Origin: Flavobacterium supellecticarium
Lineage (GTDB): Bacteria > Bacteroidota > Bacteroidia > Flavobacteriales > Flavobacteriaceae
Assembly (NCBI RefSeq): GCF_004801375.1
Contig: NZ_SSNZ01000003.1
Coordinates: 1-64,000 of the forward strand
Length of the DNA: 64,000 bases
Reading direction: 5' to 3'
Position 1 is the first letter of the stretch, and each line of letters starts with the position of its first letter. The notes below the pieces were generated by a model. The model was given only the letters and a program-made list of their open reading frames with translations, ran no database searches and was not told where the DNA came from. Position numbers and translations under genes: made by a program. Shown here piece after piece: positions 51,024 through 60,086 of this stretch.

Positions 51024-53396
51024 CTACATCCGGTTGGTTTCTTCATTGAGGGAAGCAGCTTTGACCGATTTGGATTTTCCACCGCCAAAATAATACGTTG
51101 CCTGCACATAAAAGCGTCGGGTTTCCCATCGGTTTGTCCAATCAGTGGACACATTTTGAATTTGCGTGACATGATGATAGAAACTTTTTTTCAGAATATT
51201 AGTGCAACCGCCGGATAACTGTAGCGTTTTGTTGAACAGGTTCTTTTTAGCTGATATGCTAAAGTCGCCAATGGCTTTCGAATATCCGTTTGGTGAGGTC
51301 GAACGCCCAGCATAAAATCCATTTATGTTGAGTGTCCAATCTTTAAAAGTGAAGTTTTCATATAAATTGATCTCGTGACGAAAACCGTTACCCTGATATA
51401 AAAATCCGGGAATTTCCGAGGATTCACTACTGTAAGTGCCTTCAAAATTGAATTGCATCGTCCACCACGGTGCTACCTGATACGGATAGGTGGCCGAAAA
51501 TCCGATTTTCTTCCCGGTTGCCGCATTGGCTTTGTAGTTGATGTTGTAGTTCTCTTCCGGTTGATAGGCGATCACATCGGTAAAACCATTGTTGTATAAA
51601 TAACCATAGAGGCTTAGATTTAAAGCACTTTTATAAATATAACTCAACTGAAGACTATGGTAATACTCCGGTTTTAAGGCTGGATTTCCTTTTTGAAGTG
51701 TATAGGCATCCAGATATAAATAATACGGATTTAACGATAAATAGCCCGGTCGACCAATACGGCGGCTATAGCTCAATTGGTATTGGTTGTTCTCTTTTTT
51801 ATAATTGATGGAAAAGGAAGGGAAGAGGTTGGTGTAACGGTTCGAATAGGATTGATGATTGATGGGTGAGCTGGCTTCATATTGGAAATATTCGGTGCGA
51901 AGTCCGGCCATAAGATTCCATTTGCCCAAACTAAGGTCTACTTGCGCATAGGCGGACGTTAGGTGTTCTTTATAAATGAAATTATTGATCAAAAGACTGT
52001 CAGGTATGATGGATAAACCGCTGTTGTAGGCATCGTAACCATTATAGTAATCCATATGGATATACGAATATTTAAGTCCGCTTTCCAGATATAGTTTTTG
52101 CGTCAGACGCTGACGAAGATCGGTCTGAGTGGTAACAATTGTATACTTGGTTGTGTTGGTACCGTTGAGTTGCATATAGGAATTGTCGGTATAATCATTC
52201 CGCTGAAAACCGGATGAAGATGTGGTATAGCGCGCCAAATTCGCCTGCACGTCTAGTTTGGTCGTCGTACTGTCGGTTGCAAAACTGTAAAAGATATTTC
52301 CGGTTAACCGTTCGGAGGGTTTTTGTTCGTGCTTGCTTAGATTTACGGTAGTCACAGGAGAACCATTCAGAAATTCGTAGGTAGTACCATAAGTATTTTC
52401 ATCGGCATCGGATCGGAAATAGTACCAATCTGTACTGATTAGTTGCTTTTCACTAAGTTTACGTTCCACAGCGAGGTTAAGGCTTTTGGAAACCGTTTCC
52501 GGTCGCCATTTGTTGTATTGATCAATAACACGGTTGCCTTCAGGAACGGTGATGTCCTGTCGGATATGGCGGTGGTTTACGGAGTTACCTTTGTAATAGG
52601 ACATATTTCCATTGATGTTCCATAGCGAATCGCTGTAATACATACGGCTACCATATTGGTGTTTGAAATATTCACCGTAAGAGGCCCAGGCGTAAGCATT
52701 TCCACTTAGATGCTTTTCTTTTTTCTGTTTTAAAATAATATTGATGATGCCTGCGGTTCCCGATGCATCATAACGCGCCGACGGTTGTGCAATAATTTCT
52801 ATCGAAGCAATGTCATCACCTTTTAACGATCGGATATATTCGCGGAGCGCTTCGCCCTGTAAGGAACTTTTCTTTCCATTGATCATAATCTGAATGTCAC
52901 CATTACCGCGGAAAAGCAGATTTTCGTCTTTATCCAGTTGAATACCGGGAACCTGACGTAAGGTTTCAAGACCGTTATTGCCCAGTCCGACGCCTGCCAT
53001 ATCGATGTTGAAAATCATTTTGTCTCCTTTCATGGTAATGGCATTTTGTTTTGCCTTAACGATCACTTCGTTTAAGGTTGTATTGGTCGCCGGTTGCAGG
53101 ATTGCTTTTAAGTGAAGCGGGAAATCGCGGGCCGCTATTTTTTGACTATAGTCGGCGTAACCCATATAACGGATAGTGAGTGTGCCGCTGTGAAATGTTT
53201 CGGAGATAGCAAGGCTAAAGTTTCCCTGCTCGTCGGTATGTGCCGATACTATGTTTTTTTGTAAGGTATCCGTTACGAATATAGAAGCATAGGGAAGGGA
53301 TTCGCCCTTGGAATCGGAGGCATTTCCGGTGACTTTTTGTGCTGTTAGTACAAAGGGAATAAGTAAAAAGACTGCTAAATAGTGAAATGATTTCAT
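51024..53396 (-). CDS. Outer-membrane beta-barrel receptor (TonB-dependent type)
   Basis: A 790-residue outer-membrane protein. Signal peptide ending LTAQ, then a carboxypeptidase-regulatory-like domain (about 20-110: VTGNASDSKGESLPYASIFV). A plug follows with VIVKAKQNAITMKGDKMIF, TLRQVPGIQLDKDENLLFRG and QIMINGKKSSL, then a ~550-residue barrel ending WETRRFYVQATYYFGGGKSK. It matches the family of TonB-dependent/outer-membrane beta-barrel proteins often paired with LytTR systems in Bacteroidota. Transported substrate unknown. It is divergent from the LytS/LytTR pair at 53597-55347, 200 bases away, which may regulate it. Confidence 0.9.
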   Translation of the reverse strand: MKSFHYLAVFLLIPFVLTAQKVTGNASDSKGESLPYASIFVTDTLQKNIVSAHTDEQGNFSLAISETFHSGTLTIRYMGYADYSQKIAARDFPLHLKAILQPATNTTLNEVIVKAKQNAITMKGDKMIFNIDMAGVGLGNNGLETLRQVPGIQLDKDENLLFRGNGDIQIMINGKKSSLQGEALREYIRSLKGDDIASIEIIAQPSARYDASGTAGIINIILKQKKEKHLSGNAYAWASYGEYFKHQYGSRMYYSDSLWNINGNMSYYKGNSVNHRHIRQDITVPEGNRVIDQYNKWRPETVSKSLNLAVERKLSEKQLISTDWYYFRSDADENTYGTTYEFLNGSPVTTVNLSKHEQKPSERLTGNIFYSFATDSTTTKLDVQANLARYTTSSSGFQRNDYTDNSYMQLNGTNTTKYTIVTTQTDLRQRLTQKLYLESGLKYSYIHMDYYNGYDAYNSGLSIIPDSLLINNFIYKEHLTSAYAQVDLSLGKWNLMAGLRTEYFQYEASSPINHQSYSNRYTNLFPSFSINYKKENNQYQLSYSRRIGRPGYLSLNPYYLYLDAYTLQKGNPALKPEYYHSLQLSYIYKSALNLSLYGYLYNNGFTDVIAYQPEENYNINYKANAATGKKIGFSATYPYQVAPWWTMQFNFEGTYSSESSEIPGFLYQGNGFRHEINLYENFTFKDWTLNINGFYAGRSTSPNGYSKAIGDFSISAKKNLFNKTLQLSGGCTNILKKSFYHHVTQIQNVSTDWTNRWETRRFYVQATYYFGGGKSKSVKAASLNEETNRM

Positions 53397-53596
53397 AGGC
53401 TGATTTTATAATACAAGAGTACACCGCTTTAAACAGTCATTTTTCTAAAAAGGATAAAGCATCACGATTGTCTTATAAACGGACGATTATGGCATATGAA
53501 AAATTTGGTTGTGTAAAACGGGGAGTTCGTATCGGATTTTCCGGGTTTTGTCGGATACCGTTTTCGGGCTATCCGGAAAAAACATACTTTAGCGGT

Positions 53597-54625
53597 ATGT
53601 CTAAAAAAAGAGAAATACAGTATCATATTGTCTTTTGGGTCGTGGTGATGCTTCTGGATCATTTGCTGGAAGATATCATGAAGGATCGCAATAACGCTTT
53701 TTTTTGGAAAGCACTTCAGGGAACCGGATTTACGTTGCTGCAAATGGTGATTTTTTATCTGAATTATCTTTGGGTGTGTCCGAAAACAATTCCCTATAAG
53801 AAATGGAAGCTTTTTGCCCTATGTCAGTTGGGGTTATTTTTTTTGTTTCCGACGCTACGTTTTATAATCGAAGAAGTGATCATTTACCGGATTACCGGGA
53901 ATCATAATTATGTGATGGAAGCACTTACGGTGGCTTATTATGTATATGATAATTCATATTATGTGATACGTACCTTGTTGCTTAGTATTGTTGGTTATTT
54001 CCTGAAATACCTATGGACAACCAATGAGAAGATGAACCGCCTGCAGTTGGAAAAAAAGCAGGCCGAGTTGCAAGTGCTTAAAAATCAGTTGAGCCCACAT
54101 TTTTTATTTAATACGCTCAACAGCTTTTATTCGGATTTGTATGATACGCAGCCTAAAGTGGCCGAGGATATTATGAAATTGTCTGAGATGTTGCGTTATG
54201 TGACGTATGAAAATGAAAACGACAGGGTATTGCTTCGCGATGAGGTGACGTTTTTGCAGCATTATATTGCGCTTTTCCAACGGCGTTTTGACGGAACAAT
54301 TCCAGTGGAATATCACTATCCACATGAGCTGAAAGAATATCGAATTCCGTCGTTGCTACTGATTCATTTTGTGGAAAATGCCTTTAAACACGGAATTTTG
54401 GATGATCCAAACCATCCGATTGTGTTTGATTTTACAATACAAACCGACCGACTGGTTTTGCGTGCGTCGAATAGCTATCGCAAGAGTCAGCATTATGATA
54501 TTAGCGGTGTCGGACAGAAAAATATCGTACAACGACTTGCAATTTTGTTTCCGGATAATCATAGTTTACTCGTGGATCAAACGGAAAATACCTATACCGT
54601 CGTTTTAAATATCCCATTGTTATGA
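53597..54625 (+). CDS. LytS-type sensor histidine kinase
   Basis: A 342-residue kinase from the ATG at 53597 (MSKKREIQYH). An ORF open from 53468 adds 43 residues of unlikely composition before the usual start. Four TM helices span about 10-150. The His_kinase domain has QLSPHFLFNTLNSFY with His168 and the ATPase N box HFVENAFKHGI. It has no periplasmic TPR, unlike the other kinases here. Overlaps the LytTR regulator by four bases (ATGA), so they are a pair. Divergent from the outer-membrane receptor gene. Confidence 0.9.
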   Translation: MSKKREIQYHIVFWVVVMLLDHLLEDIMKDRNNAFFWKALQGTGFTLLQMVIFYLNYLWVCPKTIPYKKWKLFALCQLGLFFLFPTLRFIIEEVIIYRITGNHNYVMEALTVAYYVYDNSYYVIRTLLLSIVGYFLKYLWTTNEKMNRLQLEKKQAELQVLKNQLSPHFLFNTLNSFYSDLYDTQPKVAEDIMKLSEMLRYVTYENENDRVLLRDEVTFLQHYIALFQRRFDGTIPVEYHYPHELKEYRIPSLLLIHFVENAFKHGILDDPNHPIVFDFTIQTDRLVLRASNSYRKSQHYDISGVGQKNIVQRLAILFPDNHSLLVDQTENTYTVVLNIPLL

Positions 54626-55347
54626 TGCAACAACCTATAACCTGTATAATTGTAGATGACGAACCACCGGCAATACGACTGCTGCAAAAATATGTGGAAC
54701 AATTACCCGGATTGGAATGCATCGGAACCGCAACCCGTGCCGTCGAAGCCTTACATCTAATCGAACAACAGTTGCCCGATATTGTTTTTCTGGATATTCA
54801 GATGCCGGATCTTACGGGTTTACAACTCTCAGCCCTTATAAAAGGAAAGGTTAAGGTGGTGTTTACAACCGCTTATCCGCAATTTGCCGTGGAAGGTTTC
54901 GAGCAGGATGCTGTCGATTATCTGCTAAAACCGGTGGCATTTAACCGGTTTATTAGTGCTGTCGAAAAAGTGCGGAAAATTTCAGATTCATCAAAGCCAA
55001 AACCCGTTGCCGAAACGGTACAGGAGGATTACTTTTTTATCAAAACGGATGGCAAAAACCGGTATAAAAGGGTTCTTATAAATGCGATTTATTATATCGA
55101 GAGTATTAAGAATTATGTGGTAATTCATACCGGTGAGGAGCAGGTGATTACCTATAATACCTTAAAACATTTTGAAGAGCATTTGCCGGAAGACCGGTTT
55201 GTGAAAATACATAAATCCTATGTCGTGGCACTGGGAAAAATAGAAAAAACCGATACGAACGAAGTCTGGGTTCTGAATAAAAGCTTGCCACTGGGCGATA
55301 CTTATAAATCGGATTTTTTTAAAAGAGTGCAACAGTTCCTACTTTGA
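54622..55347 (+). CDS. LytTR-family response regulator
   Basis: A 241-residue regulator. The receiver has D12-D13, phospho-acceptor Asp58 in FLDIQMP and Lys in LLKPV. The LytTR domain (about 140-240) has ALYYIESIKNY-like INAIYYIESIKNYVVIHTG, DRFVKIHKSYVVAL and LPLGDTYKSDFF. Partner of the kinase it overlaps; a likely target is the divergent receptor gene at 51024-53396. Confidence 0.93.
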   Translation: MMQQPITCIIVDDEPPAIRLLQKYVEQLPGLECIGTATRAVEALHLIEQQLPDIVFLDIQMPDLTGLQLSALIKGKVKVVFTTAYPQFAVEGFEQDAVDYLLKPVAFNRFISAVEKVRKISDSSKPKPVAETVQEDYFFIKTDGKNRYKRVLINAIYYIESIKNYVVIHTGEEQVITYNTLKHFEEHLPEDRFVKIHKSYVVALGKIEKTDTNEVWVLNKSLPLGDTYKSDFFKRVQQFLL

Positions 55348-55367
55348 TTTGTTGCTGGTGTAGTAGA

Positions 55368-56594
55368 TTAGTGTCCCAAAGCATCCCATATCTGATAAAA
55401 CACCTGATTACCTTCCGGAGTTGAAAAGTTGGTATTAAACATCATAATACGTCCGGTACTGGTTTTCGGATCAAAAAAAAGCATGGCCATAACGCCGGGA
55501 TCACCTCCGGTATGACCAATATAACCGCTATAACCAAAACCTATAAAAATCCCGGTATTATACGATTCGCTATACGGATTCTGAGTGTTTCGCTCGGTAA
55601 AGTGTTCGGCCGATAACTGTGGTTTAAAAAACTCACGATAACTTTCTTTGGATAGGATTGTGCCTTTACCGTTATAACCGCGGATCAGTTCCTGTAAATA
55701 CTTACTCAAATCGTTGATTGTGGTCATAAAACCACCATCCGGATACGAACTCATGCTGTAATAAGGAAGTAGAGTTTTCGGGTCCTGATAATAACGCGAC
55801 AGGCGTGATAAATCTGTAGCATCAAATTTCCAACCGGAGTCTTTGAGTTGCAAGGGAGTAAGAATGTGTTTTTGGGTAAAAACATCAAAAGGCTCCCCGC
55901 TGGCGCGTTCGATAATATACGCGGCCAATGTTGTTCCGGTATTGGAGTATTCATATTGCGTGCCCGGTGCTTTGTTTAAAAATGTATCTGCCATATACCA
56001 TTTTCCATGAAAAGCCAGCCTATCTCTTGTGAAAATATCCAATCCTACGGCCGATTCTGCCGGATTTAATATTTGGGTGTCATCAAATACTAAAGGCAAA
56101 CCGTTTAGATTCTGATCGGGTTTTAGATAATAATTCTTACTTAGATAATTTTTGTTGTCCAGTATTGTAGAGGTATGGGTAGCCAATTGCCGGATAGTAA
56201 TAGGAGTATCTAAATAATAGGGGTTAAGTACTTCAAAAGGAAGGTACCGGTTAACCTGATCGTCCAATCGGAGTTTACCAAGTTCCTGCGCTTTTAGCAG
56301 TGCTATTCCCACGAGTGTTTTGGATACGGAAGCAACGCTTTGAATGGTTTGTACAGTATAGGCTTTGCTCGTTTCCCGTTCGGCATAGCCAAACCCGTTT
56401 TTATAGCGTACTCCCTGTTCATCTACAATGGCAACACCAAATCCGTTAAAATACCCTTTGTCGTAAAGTTGCTGTAGCCGATTGGTAAGGGAATCGGTTG
56501 CGGATTTATGCATAACGGTCACCGTGTTTTTTTTTGGTGCCGAACAGCAAACTGCAAACAGGATAATTGTCGCCAGAAGGATTGTTTTTTTCAA
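55368..56594 (-). CDS. Beta-lactamase-fold serine hydrolase, lipoprotein
   Basis: A 408-residue class C beta-lactamase-like protein. The N-terminus has a lipobox-like AVCC, so it is probably a lipoprotein. Active-site motifs: SxxK as S89-V-S-K92, YSN (tyrosine motif, in YEYSNTGTTL) and HTGGDPG (third motif). These enzymes are peptidases or esterases acting on peptides or D-amino-acid bonds; substrate unknown. It is convergent with the LytTR gene at 54622-55347, 20 bases apart, and the palindromic repeat at 56636 lies upstream. Confidence 0.9.
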   Translation of the reverse strand: MKKTILLATIILFAVCCSAPKKNTVTVMHKSATDSLTNRLQQLYDKGYFNGFGVAIVDEQGVRYKNGFGYAERETSKAYTVQTIQSVASVSKTLVGIALLKAQELGKLRLDDQVNRYLPFEVLNPYYLDTPITIRQLATHTSTILDNKNYLSKNYYLKPDQNLNGLPLVFDDTQILNPAESAVGLDIFTRDRLAFHGKWYMADTFLNKAPGTQYEYSNTGTTLAAYIIERASGEPFDVFTQKHILTPLQLKDSGWKFDATDLSRLSRYYQDPKTLLPYYSMSSYPDGGFMTTINDLSKYLQELIRGYNGKGTILSKESYREFFKPQLSAEHFTERNTQNPYSESYNTGIFIGFGYSGYIGHTGGDPGVMAMLFFDPKTSTGRIMMFNTNFSTPEGNQVFYQIWDALGH

Positions 56595-56635
56595 AAGGTC
56601 GAATGTCAGGTTTTTACGAAGTTACAAAATAATAT

Positions 56636-56668
56636 ACACCTGACAGGTTTTTAAAACCTGTCAGGTGT
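56636..56668. repeat. 33-nt palindromic dispersed repeat, copy 2
   Basis: The same element as at 188-220: arms acacctgacaggttt / aaacctgtcaggtgt with centre ttt instead of aca-like bases, two differences in 33. It lies between the hydrolase start at 56594 and the membrane-protein stop at 56690, both on the minus strand. Confidence 0.8.
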
Positions 56669-56689
56669 GAAATATGAAGAGTGAGATAA

Positions 56690-57283
56690 TTATTTTTCGT
56701 AATTTGCTTCGATTTCCTTTAATGCGGTAATAATGCTTTCGGTTTTGGCATGTTCTTTCCGGATTTGTCTTTTGCCAATTATAAAATAGGCGATAAGCAT
56801 CCAGGCAACATATAAAGTCAGGAAAATGATTTTGGAGGCTATGGATAGGGGATCTGCGACTTCGATTGCATAAAGCCCAAAGGCAATATTCATGACAATA
56901 TAATAGATAAGGGTGTACATCGTATTTACTTTTTGTTGAAAATTATAGAATTCTCTGATCTGTTGTAAAGCGATTTGAGGTGATGCTGTGAGATCGGTCT
57001 TTTGAAGTTTCCGAACCATGAGTAATCGCAAAGCAGAATATCCGAATATCGAAGCAAACATTAGTCCGATACCCATAAAGGTTGTCGCCATTTTAAAAGG
57101 GAATGAACTTACCAGCCAGGCCAGAAATATAACGGTAAGCATTAAAATAATAACCTGAATGCCTATTTTTCGGGTCATGGATTGTTGCTCTTTTTTCGCT
57201 TTATTGATGATAACAGTAACATCAGGTAGCGCACCGGTACTTTGTTGTTGCCAGATTTCTTTTAGATTGTCAAACGCTTTCAT
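56690..57283 (-). CDS. Membrane protein downstream of ECF sigma factor
   Basis: A 197-residue protein with about four TM helices (IGIQVIILMLTVIFLAWLV, MATTFMGIGLMFASIFGY, YTLIYYIVMNIAFGLYAI, IIFLTLYVAWMLIAYFII) and a short charged tail. The cytoplasmic start (MKAFDNLKEIWQQQ) looks like the first helix of anti-sigma-like proteins. It overlaps the sigma gene by 14 bases, so it is a plausible anti-sigma factor or a partner of one, but no zinc-binding HxxxCxxC motif is present. Confidence 0.7.
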   Translation of the reverse strand: MKAFDNLKEIWQQQSTGALPDVTVIINKAKKEQQSMTRKIGIQVIILMLTVIFLAWLVSSFPFKMATTFMGIGLMFASIFGYSALRLLMVRKLQKTDLTASPQIALQQIREFYNFQQKVNTMYTLIYYIVMNIAFGLYAIEVADPLSIASKIIFLTLYVAWMLIAYFIIGKRQIRKEHAKTESIITALKEIEANYEK

Positions 57284-57776
57284 ATTTACTGTAAATGGTG
57301 TTTAATTGTTGTTTTATCCGGTGTATTTTTACGCGTAAATTACCTTCCGTAATTCCGGTTGCCGCGGCAATTTCGCTATAGGGAACATCTTCCAGTAACA
57401 TTGTAATGATCAAACGGTCGGATTCGTTAAGCTCGCTGATGCATTTGTAGAGCAACTGGATTTGCTGTTCTTTTTCATTGTTGTCGTCGTGGTCGATTGT
57501 TGCCAGTTCGGGTTGGAGCTCGTCGGTTTGTTTGTTTTTTTGCGAACGGATATGGTAGAGGCAGGTGTTTACTGCAATCCGATAGATCCAGGTGCTGATT
57601 TGCGATTCACCCCGGAATTTGTTCTGATTTTGCCAGATCCGGATAAACACTTCCTGAAGCAAATCGTCGGCTTCCATATGGTTTCCGGTATATCCCAAAC
57701 AGATCCGGTGTATTTTGGCCGAGTAGGTCGCATATAATTCCCGGAATTGACTGTCTTGCTGTTGTTCTGTCGACAC
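57270..57776 (-). CDS. ECF-type RNA polymerase sigma factor
   Basis: A 168-residue sigma-70 factor with region 2 (YSAKIHRICLGYTGNHMEADDLLQEVFIRIWQN) and region 4 (DVPYSEIAAATGITEGNLRVKIHRIKQQL). The GTG at 57776 is preferred: it comes directly after the stop of the hydrolase at 57779, whereas an ATG at 57821 would overlap that gene by 43 bases. It is followed by the membrane gene with a 14-base overlap. It directs extracytoplasmic stress or signal-response transcription. Confidence 0.88.
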   Translation of the reverse strand: MSTEQQQDSQFRELYATYSAKIHRICLGYTGNHMEADDLLQEVFIRIWQNQNKFRGESQISTWIYRIAVNTCLYHIRSQKNKQTDELQPELATIDHDDNNEKEQQIQLLYKCISELNESDRLIITMLLEDVPYSEIAAATGITEGNLRVKIHRIKQQLNTIYSKYESV

Positions 57777-57778
57777 GC

Positions 57779-58633
57779 TTATTTTTGATTTAGAAAGTTG
57801 TCTATTGCGCTGTAAAACCATTCCGGAGCGTCGTACATTATAAAATGCTTACTGTCGGCGACCTTAATCGTTTTGTTTTTTAAAGCGGCATATTGCTCGT
57901 TATAGATTTTTTCGCTGTTTTCTTTTGTGTTAAAGATACTGGTTAAAATCAATACCGGACTTTTGATTTTTGCAATATCCGTGCGAAGGTCGGTTAACGA
58001 CATTTCCACAATGGTAGATCCCAATGTTGTACGATCGCTGGCAAAGCTCCATTCGGCGATCTGTTTGGCTCTTGCCGTATCGCGAACCTGATACAGCATC
58101 ATTTGAGTCATATTGGCAACATAGTTGTCGTTTGGAATGGATTTGAAATTATTGATCACCGCTTCTTTGTTAAAACGCGGATCATCTTTTAAAGAGGCTA
58201 CCGTTGTTTCCGGTTTGGTCAGCGCCGAGATAAACGGAACACCGTCTACGCAAACGATTTTGCCAAAAAGATCCGGTTGCGAACTGCTTACCCATAGTGC
58301 CATAAAAGCACCCAGACTATGACCGATCAGCATTGGTTTTTTTAGTTTGTTGGTTTTGATATATTGAATCAGTTGATCGTGTACGGTTTGTAATACCGGA
58401 TCCTGAATCGGTTTTACACCGGCAAAACCAGCGAGCGTCAGGATATGCAATTGATAGTTGTTCTTTAAATGATCAGCGGTTTCGTTCCAAACAGCGCCAC
58501 TGCAGGAATAACCCGGAATAAGAAGTATCGGTTGTCCTTTGCCAATCACTTTTACGTCGAAAGCCTGTTGTTGCGCAAAGCCAAATGAAAGGTTGAAAAG
58601 TAGGAATAAAGTAAGAATTGCATTTTTCATCAT
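57779..58633 (-). CDS. Secreted alpha/beta hydrolase
   Basis: A 284-residue hydrolase with a signal peptide (ending FGFAQ). The fold motifs: LLIPGYSCSGAVWN (oxyanion loop), nucleophile Ser106 in IGHSLGAF, and a late DSKHFIMYDAPEWF with the catalytic His. Likely an esterase or peptidase in the periplasm; substrate unknown. First gene of a minus-strand set with the sigma factor and membrane protein. Confidence 0.88.
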   Translation of the reverse strand: MMKNAILTLFLLFNLSFGFAQQQAFDVKVIGKGQPILLIPGYSCSGAVWNETADHLKNNYQLHILTLAGFAGVKPIQDPVLQTVHDQLIQYIKTNKLKKPMLIGHSLGAFMALWVSSSQPDLFGKIVCVDGVPFISALTKPETTVASLKDDPRFNKEAVINNFKSIPNDNYVANMTQMMLYQVRDTARAKQIAEWSFASDRTTLGSTIVEMSLTDLRTDIAKIKSPVLILTSIFNTKENSEKIYNEQYAALKNKTIKVADSKHFIMYDAPEWFYSAIDNFLNQK

Positions 58634-58699
58634 AACTGCGTTTTAAGATTTGTTTTCTTTTGATGCAGTTGTGATACGATTGTTACAAAAAGAGATAAA

Positions 58700-58731
58700 A
58701 AAAAATCGCTGCAAAAAATGCAGCGACTGTT
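58700..58731 (-). terminator. Terminator of murF
   Basis: The stem tcgctgca / tgcagcga with a 5-base loop, read on the minus strand, is followed by a long T run. It begins right at the murF stop. Confidence 0.85.
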
Positions 58732-60015
58732 TTATAAGAGTTCCAGTGTTCGTTCGAGCGCCATTCCACGAGAACCTTTTATCAGGATCGTATGGGCTTT
58801 TGGAATCTCGTTTTGAAATGAATGGGTAAAATCGTCAAAACTTGAAAAGAAATGCAAATGTGGCTGATCAATTTTTGACGCAAAGAAATCCTTACCGATA
58901 AAATAGGTTTTGATTTCCGGCGTATGACTCACCAATGAAACGATGTTCTGATGTTCTTTCAGGCTTTCCGTTCCCAATTCAAACATATCGCCCAAAATGG
59001 CAATTTTCGAGCCGTCTTCGAGTTGCGCAAAGTTTTCCAATGCTGCGGTCATACTACTCGGATTGGCATTATAGGCATCCAGAATGATATGGTTTCCGTT
59101 TTTCTCGATTAGCTGCGAGCGGTTATTGCTCGGGATATAATTTTCGATGGCCGTTTTGATGGCTTCAGTAGGAACATTAAAATAGTTTCCAATACTGATA
59201 GCTGCATTGATGTTGTTGGCATTGTAAATCCCGATTAGATGCGATTGTATTGTAATGTTTTCCACGCCGATTTTTACCATCGGATTAGCCGAAACGGATT
59301 GAATCACAACATTACTATTTCCTTTTTGTGAAAAGGTATAACGGGTAATATTTTTTGTTTTTTCGTCCTGAATCGGATCATCCAGATTGACAAAAGCGGT
59401 TTTTTCGTTTTGTTCCAAATACTGATACAATTCGCTTTTTCCTTTGATTACGCCTTCCGTTCCACCGAAACCTTCCAGATGGGCTTTCCCGAAATTGGTA
59501 ATATAACCGAAATCTGGTTGGGCGATTCGGCATAGCATTTCGATTTCTTTCTGATGATTGGCACCCATTTCAACGATTCCGATGTCGGTGTCTTCGTTAA
59601 ACGATAAAAGCGTAAGCGGAACACCGATATGGTTGTTTAGGTTACCAACGGTTGCTTTGGTTTGATATTGCTGTGATAACACTGCATTGATCAGTTCTTT
59701 TGTAGTGGTTTTACCATTACTGCCGGTAAGCGCAATAATCGGTAAGCCCAATTGGATACGGTGGTAGTTGGCCAATCCCTGTAGTGCTCTTAGGCTATCG
59801 GGAACCAAAAGCATTTTGTTTTCGTCGGTAAAGTATTTTTTATCGTCAATTACAACAAATAAGGCCCCTTTGGTAAGCGCTTCGGCGGCAAAGGTGTTCG
59901 CGTCGAAGTTGTCGCCTTTAAGGGCAAAAAACAACGAATTAGGTTCTATTTTTCGGGTGTCGGTACAAATGCTGGAACACTGTAAAAAACACTGGTAAAG
60001 TTCTTCTATTTTCAT
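58732..60015 (-). CDS. murF: UDP-MurNAc-tripeptide--D-Ala-D-Ala ligase
   Basis: A 427-residue cytoplasmic Mur ligase that adds D-Ala-D-Ala to the UDP-MurNAc tripeptide in peptidoglycan synthesis. The N-terminal substrate domain has SICTDTRKIEPNSLFFALKGDNFDAN. ATP-binding GSNGKTTTKELI lies near residue 107, followed by KATVGNLNNHIGVPLTLL, VEMGANHQKEI, and the C-terminal LDAYNANPSSMTAALENF and LGDMFELG. Complete length. It follows gldJ across a hairpin terminator (60038-60065). Confidence 0.95.
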   Translation of the reverse strand: MKIEELYQCFLQCSSICTDTRKIEPNSLFFALKGDNFDANTFAAEALTKGALFVVIDDKKYFTDENKMLLVPDSLRALQGLANYHRIQLGLPIIALTGSNGKTTTKELINAVLSQQYQTKATVGNLNNHIGVPLTLLSFNEDTDIGIVEMGANHQKEIEMLCRIAQPDFGYITNFGKAHLEGFGGTEGVIKGKSELYQYLEQNEKTAFVNLDDPIQDEKTKNITRYTFSQKGNSNVVIQSVSANPMVKIGVENITIQSHLIGIYNANNINAAISIGNYFNVPTEAIKTAIENYIPSNNRSQLIEKNGNHIILDAYNANPSSMTAALENFAQLEDGSKIAILGDMFELGTESLKEHQNIVSLVSHTPEIKTYFIGKDFFASKIDQPHLHFFSSFDDFTHSFQNEIPKAHTILIKGSRGMALERTLELL

Positions 60016-60037
60016 GTGGTGAAAGTACTAAAAAAAT

Positions 60038-60065
60038 AAAAGCCCTAAAATAGTTTAGGGCTTTT
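60038..60065 (-). terminator. Terminator of gldJ
   Basis: A perfect 12-bp stem aaaagccctaaa / tttagggctttt with a short loop. It may allow partial read-through into murF. Confidence 0.85.
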
Positions 60066-60086
60066 AAAGTATGTATGAAAATTTAA

